A DNA stretch of 64,000 nucleotides from Chondrilla cf. caribensis (lineage: Eukaryota > Porifera > Demospongiae > Chondrillida > Chondrillidae): the NCBI GenBank assembly GCA_964020155.1, contig OZ026548.1:2789897-2853896 (forward strand), read 5' to 3'. Positions within the stretch are counted from its first letter, which is position 1; every line of letters begins with the position of its first letter. The position numbers and the translations under genes were made by a program. Under the pieces are notes generated by a model, which did no database searches, was not told the origin of the DNA, and worked only from the letters and a program-made list of their open reading frames with translations. Of the stretch, positions 58,499 through 64,000 are shown piece after piece.

Positions 58499-61400
58499 AT
58501 GCGTGCATGTTGTGTGTGTTGTGTATTGTGTGTTTGTGTGAGTGGGTGTGTGTGCATGCATGCGTGCGTGTGTGTGTGTGCATACAGGCATACATGCATA
58601 ATACTATGTGAGTATACACATACATGTGTACCTAAGTCTGTGCATGAATACAGGTATGCCTGTATACGTGCGTGCATTTCTCTATTTATGCCTCTGTGTC
58701 AGAGTGTGCACATGAGTACATATATGTGTGCATGTGTACATGCATGTATTTTTGTGTGTTTTGACATGTGGATGTGAGCACATTCATGTGTGTACCACCT
58801 TACCAGGCTGCTCACATGGACCTGGGGGATAAAATGGAAAGATTCACTCATCACTCATCATCGACAGATTTAAAACACTTTACATACGTACGTACATTTA
58901 GAAAATTTCAGTGGCACAAATATGCATGCAGCAGAGGTGATGTAGACACCCAAATCCAGCACCATGGTGTCCTACATGCATGTCATCCTGACTACTTGTT
59001 AGCATTAGTTCATTTCTGGAGCATATTCATACTACTGTTCAATCATTAGACCACACTTATAATACCTTCCACTGTTATACTGTATTTGACCATCATTATG
59101 AAATACCTTCACATATCATGAGTGGCTGATAGTAAAAGCTTTCAAACCATCAATGACCCACTCAAGTACTCCAGAAGGTATGGGTCTATGTATACATAGT
59201 GTGTATTGCATGTATGTGTGTTCTATTTATGTGCAAATGTACAGTATTTGTACATCTGTAGTACGAATGTACCCTGTACAAATACAGGTGGGCATACAAC
59301 ACACCTATGTACCTTCGTTGTCTATAATAGTGATAGGGAGTTTGTTGAAGTCAGATAGCTGCACTTTTTCAGCAGTTTCTGAATCAATTTCAACGACAAG
59401 ATCAAATTTTTCAGATCCCTCGCAGAGGTAGTCATCAATTATCCGAATCACGGCTGAACTGGACCTCATGTCTCCGACACCGAACATCAGTACATTTGTC
59501 TCTCCGTCCACAAAGAAGTCAGTCCATTCTATAAGAGCAAGTACAACATACTGTATGTGCACACATGTGTACATTCATGTCTGGGAATGGATGTCTATAG
59601 GCGTACATAGTTAATACCAAGCTCTGGAGAGGTGCATTTGAAATTGGGTTACCTACATCTCTGGAGCTAAACCTGAAATGAAGTTCAATCAGTACCCTAA
59701 CATTATGAATGCCCAAGGCCATCAATCCCTTTCTATCCCACATACGTAATATGAGCGCAGCAGAACCTGTCTATAGTACTCGTTCTTGGACCCAAAATAA
59801 TGGAAGGTTCATACCCAATATACGTAGGTGGTCTGTATACACAGGGTTGAATTATACATGAAAGGCTTTTCTGAGACTTTGTAACCTGGCTGGATAGAGA
59901 GGTGACCTGCTAATACAGTGACCATTATACAGGTTCCACTGTAGTGAATACACCCAAATGATATATCCTGCTATAGCTACCTATATCACAGCTCATTGGC
60001 ATACCTTTAGCTGTTTTCCCGTTGTCGCTATCTCTTGTCACGGGTACAGCCCTCAGGGTCACGTTGAATGGCGCAAAGACCTCACCATGTACTACAGTCA
60101 CGTCCACCTCGTACGTTCCGTCACCTTCACCAACCGTGTAGTTCACAGTCTTGTTTTCACCGGGGTCGGGGAAGCCCACCGTTACCTCTGTGCAAGAGCA
60201 GAGAAGATGTGAAGGAAAAGGGGAAAAGTGAAACAATAGACAACACACTTTGAAGATGATTTTGCAGTTATGCGACTGTCATAGCTGAATACTTTCAACT
60301 AATATGACTGTTGACTATAGTGAACATACTTCTTAAAGGAATATTCCAATAAATGGAATATAATTTCAAGTACATAATCGTTTGTATTCAATAGTAATCA
60401 ATCTGTTTACATAGGAATGCTGCTTGAAGTTATTATTTTTGACGGAGGAATAAGACAGGGTGCCTAGTGTAGTAGCCATTGGCTAAAGGCTCCCCTTGAA
60501 TAAATAAGCTGTCCAATCCACAAAAAGAACAGTTACGTGCATATGTACACACAATGGGCAACACTGAAAGTAGACAAGTATGTAAACAATAACTCACAGA
60601 GCACAAATAAGGCATGGTAATGAAGTAATACAACGCTGAACATAAAAGATGCATGCATATATATGTACATACATAGTATTATACCTGTGATTGTATGCGT
60701 ATATTATATTTCCCAATGTGTACAAACTGGCAGGTGGATTAATTGGTTGTAGAGTGCTTCAGTAAATTTTTTGCGTGTTCTAATGCCATCAATGTAACAA
60801 TGATACACACTATAGCCTATGTCGCCAACTCACTATCGTCATCTTCTACAGTGACAGTCACCATTCGTGGTTCTCCATAAGAGGCTCCGTTACGAGCTGC
60901 CTTCCGAGGTATGTTGACAGCCAACATGAAGGTCTCAACACCCTCAACGACATCATTGTCCACGATCCTGACTCTAACAACATTTGACTTACGTTCCCCC
61001 GCCCTGATCACCACGGAGGGGGTGAGCAGCTCAAAGTCCTCGGTAACTACATACAAGAATACAGTGACAAGCCAACAGCATGAACTTCAGTCAACTGAAA
61101 ATCTTACAAATTTGACAAACTGAGAGCAAGTAGTACTGTGTGAGTGAAGAGAATGGGAATTCATGGTATGGATGGTGTTCAGTGAAGGGGTACAGGGTGG
61201 TTGCTGTGTTTGTAATGGATAATCATTTTGAAGAAGACCTTCAGGTGGGAATGTTCGATCTTGTGATTAAGAACATCAGACATAGTGTTGCTGAACAGGT
61301 CATTACACATACAGTACATGTGATTCTGTTCTGGTTCTCACCAAAAGCTGTGTCATTTAGAATGTCAATGGTGATCCTTTGGTTATCTTGGAAGACCCTA

Positions 61401-63982
61401 TCAGAAACCAAGTACACCCTCAGAACGGATCCTTCCACTGTTTCATACTTGGACATCTCAAAACTGATTTTGGCAACTTCAAGATAGTGAGGAATGTAAT
61501 GTAAATAGTACATAGAAGAGTGTACATTTTCTATGAATACACTTACTAGATAATCACCAACCTAATAAAAAAACTATTGACTGCCTAGATTGTTGCGTGT
61601 ACAGACTACATACATACAGACATACACACATGCATGCATGCACCCTCCCATACATAGACAGACACTTGTCTGAATACGCATGTACAGTACGTACAGATGC
61701 ATAATACTTACAATCATCATCCAATATAGTCACATCAGTTTCTGGCTGAAGGGCCTTAACTTTGGACGTCCATGCATTTTCTACTTCCAACTGAACCTTG
61801 AAACCCTCCAGTCCTTCAAGCATATCATCATTTCTCAGGTCAACATAAAAAGGAGTTGAAGTAGACATGCCCGGATAGAAGGTTACTCTCCCTTCCTTAC
61901 TGGTGTAGTCGCTCCCAGCTGGGATGAAAACAGTCAGAGAGCAGAGTAGAGTCCATACAAGCACAATATGATACACATAAAAGGTTGTTGATATGACATG
62001 AGTGTGGCGTAAAAAATTCATTGCAAATACTAAAAAAGTTAATTTGGTAGAGGCTCATGATTGCTACAGCACAGACAGGGGAAACTGGGTAATTCTTGAG
62101 CGATCACGTAGCAGTGAAACAGATTGAAATGGTTGAAATGCAAGACATTTCAACCATTTCAATCTGTTTCAATCAATTTCACTGCTATGCGATTGCTCAA
62201 AAATTACCTGGTTTCCCCTACTACAAAGAATATTTGCTATGCAATCATTACATTTTTCACACTGTAGCAATGAGCCTCTGCAATATTGTGATAAACACAA
62301 CACCGGCACAAGGAGGGGGTTATATGCTATTGATACTAGCCATGGGTAAACAGAATCCTACTGTGGTGAATGAAGTAAAAGGTTACGTAGCAATCAAGAG
62401 ACTGAGTTGTGATCACACTATCAATACGTATTGCTTTATGTTTGTATTACTTAAAATGAGACTGTCATATATCCTACAGTATGTATGTACGTACATTTGA
62501 AATCCTTTCCACTAGTAACACTTGGGTGAATTATTCCACATCCAGAATTTCTCACTACATCCTACACACTTATAATGTAGGCATGTACGTATATACTCAC
62601 CAATAGCAGAGCCATCCAGTGTTTTGAGGTTCACATCGAACTCAATCGAGTGTTCTGCAGGTACGTACTCTCCGCTGATATTCGAATGGGGCACAACGAC
62701 CTCCAAGGTCACTTCTGCTTGGTTCTCAGACTCACTTGCTGTGAAGTTTGGTTGACTGAAGCGGACCAACATTTCTATCGGGAGGAAAGAGTACTATTGA
62801 AATGCATATACCGGCACAAATACACATGCACAGTTATACAACAAATTCACATTTACATGTGCACACACAAGTGTTCCCACACAGAGGAGTACACTAGTAT
62901 GGGAGTTTCTGGATTTACTCTCACAAGAAAACGTAAGTAATGCCCAGATTGCAAATAAAATCGGAATCCTAATTCAGTGAATTCAACGATTAAAGAGCAA
63001 GCTTTTCTTGGACATTCTCATACCATAGTAAATTCAATGGAAAATGACAAATACACAATAGTAGATTGAATATGAGAATGTGAAATTCACAATTGGCTGT
63101 ATCAGCAACAATACAGCTGATACCAATAGGAGAGAATAGTGGACAATAAGACAATAACCAATACCATATTGGTGCAACGCTCATACACACAATGCAAAAT
63201 ATACACACAATGCTATACCATCTCTATCAATGATGACCACAGTTGCTCCCCTTCCTCTCTTAGCGATGTTGAGGGTCCTCATCTGTTCCATATCTGGTTC
63301 TATAGCACACTCCACACCAAACATCTCTGTGTACTCAACAATGCCGTCATTATAAAGGGGGATCAACAGAGGAGTGGAGAGCTTTCCAAGTGGACTATTT
63401 GGTTCAAAGTTAACAATTCCTTTTCCAATCATCTGTCTTGGAGCCAAAAAGTCTACATCTAAGAGTATATAATAATGTGTAGTTATGCATGTTTACAGGT
63501 AAATGTACATACAGTATGCATATGTGGCAGTCATGGGTAGAAAATGAACCTTATTGCGTGACAGTCGAAATGATTTTTCTTTAATCAGTGAAAGCCTAAG
63601 GGTATCCTCTGGGTTTCCTGCAAGTAAGAGCATTTTCCCGTCGCTGGCGAGTGGTATTACGGGGGTTGAAATATGACGGTGTCTCGGTATGTAATTTAGT
63701 GCACATACACAGGAATGCGTGCATACATGAACGTGTATGATAACATACAGTACATTACTTATACATGTACGTATGTTCTGTATTGTACGTATGTATATGC
63801 ATGTGCCTATAATACACATACGTACTCACTTGGCTCTGCTTTGTGGACAATTCCTTGAAGATTATAGACGAATATCGAAGCAGCGAAAGAATCGCTAAAC
63901 TCTCCATCAGCCCTCAACTGAAGAGATGCTGTACCACCTTCAGACCCGCCAAACTGGAGGCGGTCAAACTGGACCCATAAAA
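57456..63982 (-). CDS. Tandem Calx-beta extracellular protein (partial, 5' end outside window)
   Basis: Ten exons follow in frame, all junctions phase 1: 63982-63830, 63458-63219, 62774-62601, 61918-61712, 61476-61342, 61046-60834, 60187-60005, 59528-59313, 58315-58169, 57652-57456 (stop TAA 57456-57458). They form five Calx-beta repeats, each from a first-half exon (135-183 bp) and a second-half exon (197-240 bp). Typical pieces: IAGSDYTSKEGRVTFYPG, RNDDMLEGLEGFKVQLE, VTEDFELLTPSVVIRAGE, VEDDD. Calx-beta folds are Ca2+-binding beta sandwiches in Na/Ca exchangers, integrin beta4 and sponge aggregation factors. No transmembrane segment appears before the stop, so the chain probably ends outside the cell. 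The N-terminus lies beyond 64000. An aggregation-factor relative is the favoured reading; FRAS/FREM or GPR98-like proteins are alternatives. Confidence 0.85.
58441..58498 (+). repeat. (TG)n microsatellite
   Basis: TG repeat followed by degenerate TGTG/GCATGC sequence to about 58800 in an intron of the Calx-beta gene. Confidence 0.95.
60459..60512 (+). repeat. Short dispersed repeat, copy 2
   Basis: GGGTGCCTAGTGTAGTAGCC, then GGCTAAAGGCTCCCC and TAAATAAGC, matches 51579-51640. Located in an intron of the Calx-beta gene. Confidence 0.55.
62075..62221. mobile_element. Foldback element or MITE hairpin
   Basis: The left arm from CAGGGGAAACTGGGTAATTC through GCAGTGAAACAGATTGAAAT to GGTTGAAATG is answered by its near-complete reverse complement ending ATTACCTGGTTTCCCCTA. 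Arms are about 65-75 bp with few mismatches and one duplicated TTGAAAC block, and the loop is only a few bases. The element lies in an intron of the Calx-beta gene and codes for nothing. Confidence 0.8.
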
Positions 63983-64000
63983 CTGCACAGAATAGGACAT

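Overview
The window is animal nuclear DNA and most likely comes from a sponge (demosponge). The genes are split by many short introns with GT...AG borders. Dinucleotide microsatellites and small non-autonomous transposons are frequent. The gene set is metazoan: Ig-domain receptor, VIT/vWA protein, HIP1-type endocytic adaptor, IQ/ankyrin protein and mitochondrial EF-Tu with introns. A kinase-kelch fusion and a large tandem Calx-beta protein point to a sponge, because Calx-beta chains build sponge aggregation factors. The species assignment is inference. All exon models were built by hand from splice signals and reading-phase continuity, and no alignment was run.

Layout, left to right. 1-2596 (-): Ig-domain membrane receptor, C-terminus beyond the window. 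6389-9019 (+): secreted protein with lysozyme-like, vWA, Ig and two EGF domains. 9.0-11.9 kb: transposon-rich gap. 11961-15770 (-) and 15904-22717 (+): a tail-anchored coiled-coil protein and an IQANK1-type IQ/ankyrin/dynein-like protein, divergent across 133 bp that hold a full match to the RFX X-box. 23695-27959 (+): two tandem protein kinase domains fused to kelch repeats. 29473-34183 (-): secreted VIT + vWA protein related to inter-alpha-trypsin inhibitor heavy chains, with a cysteine-rich tail. 35261-50035 (-): a 27-exon HIP1/HIP1R/Sla2 adaptor (ANTH, clathrin box, coiled coil, THATCH). 51028-54800 (+): mitochondrial EF-Tu in 7 exons. 55382-56290 (+): an intronless protein with an N-terminal Z-alpha-like winged helix and a C-terminal winged helix. 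57456-63982 (-): the 3' part of a Calx-beta gene, five repeats each made by two phase-1 exons, 5' end beyond the window.

The neighbours do not form one pathway, as is normal for an animal genome. Three genes (Ig receptor, vWA/EGF protein, VIT/vWA protein), plus the Calx-beta gene, encode cell-surface or matrix proteins suited to adhesion or immune recognition. The divergent coiled-coil/IQANK1 pair may share ciliary regulation. The most interesting candidates are the Z-alpha-like protein, the double kinase-kelch protein and the lysozyme-like/vWA/Ig/EGF protein.
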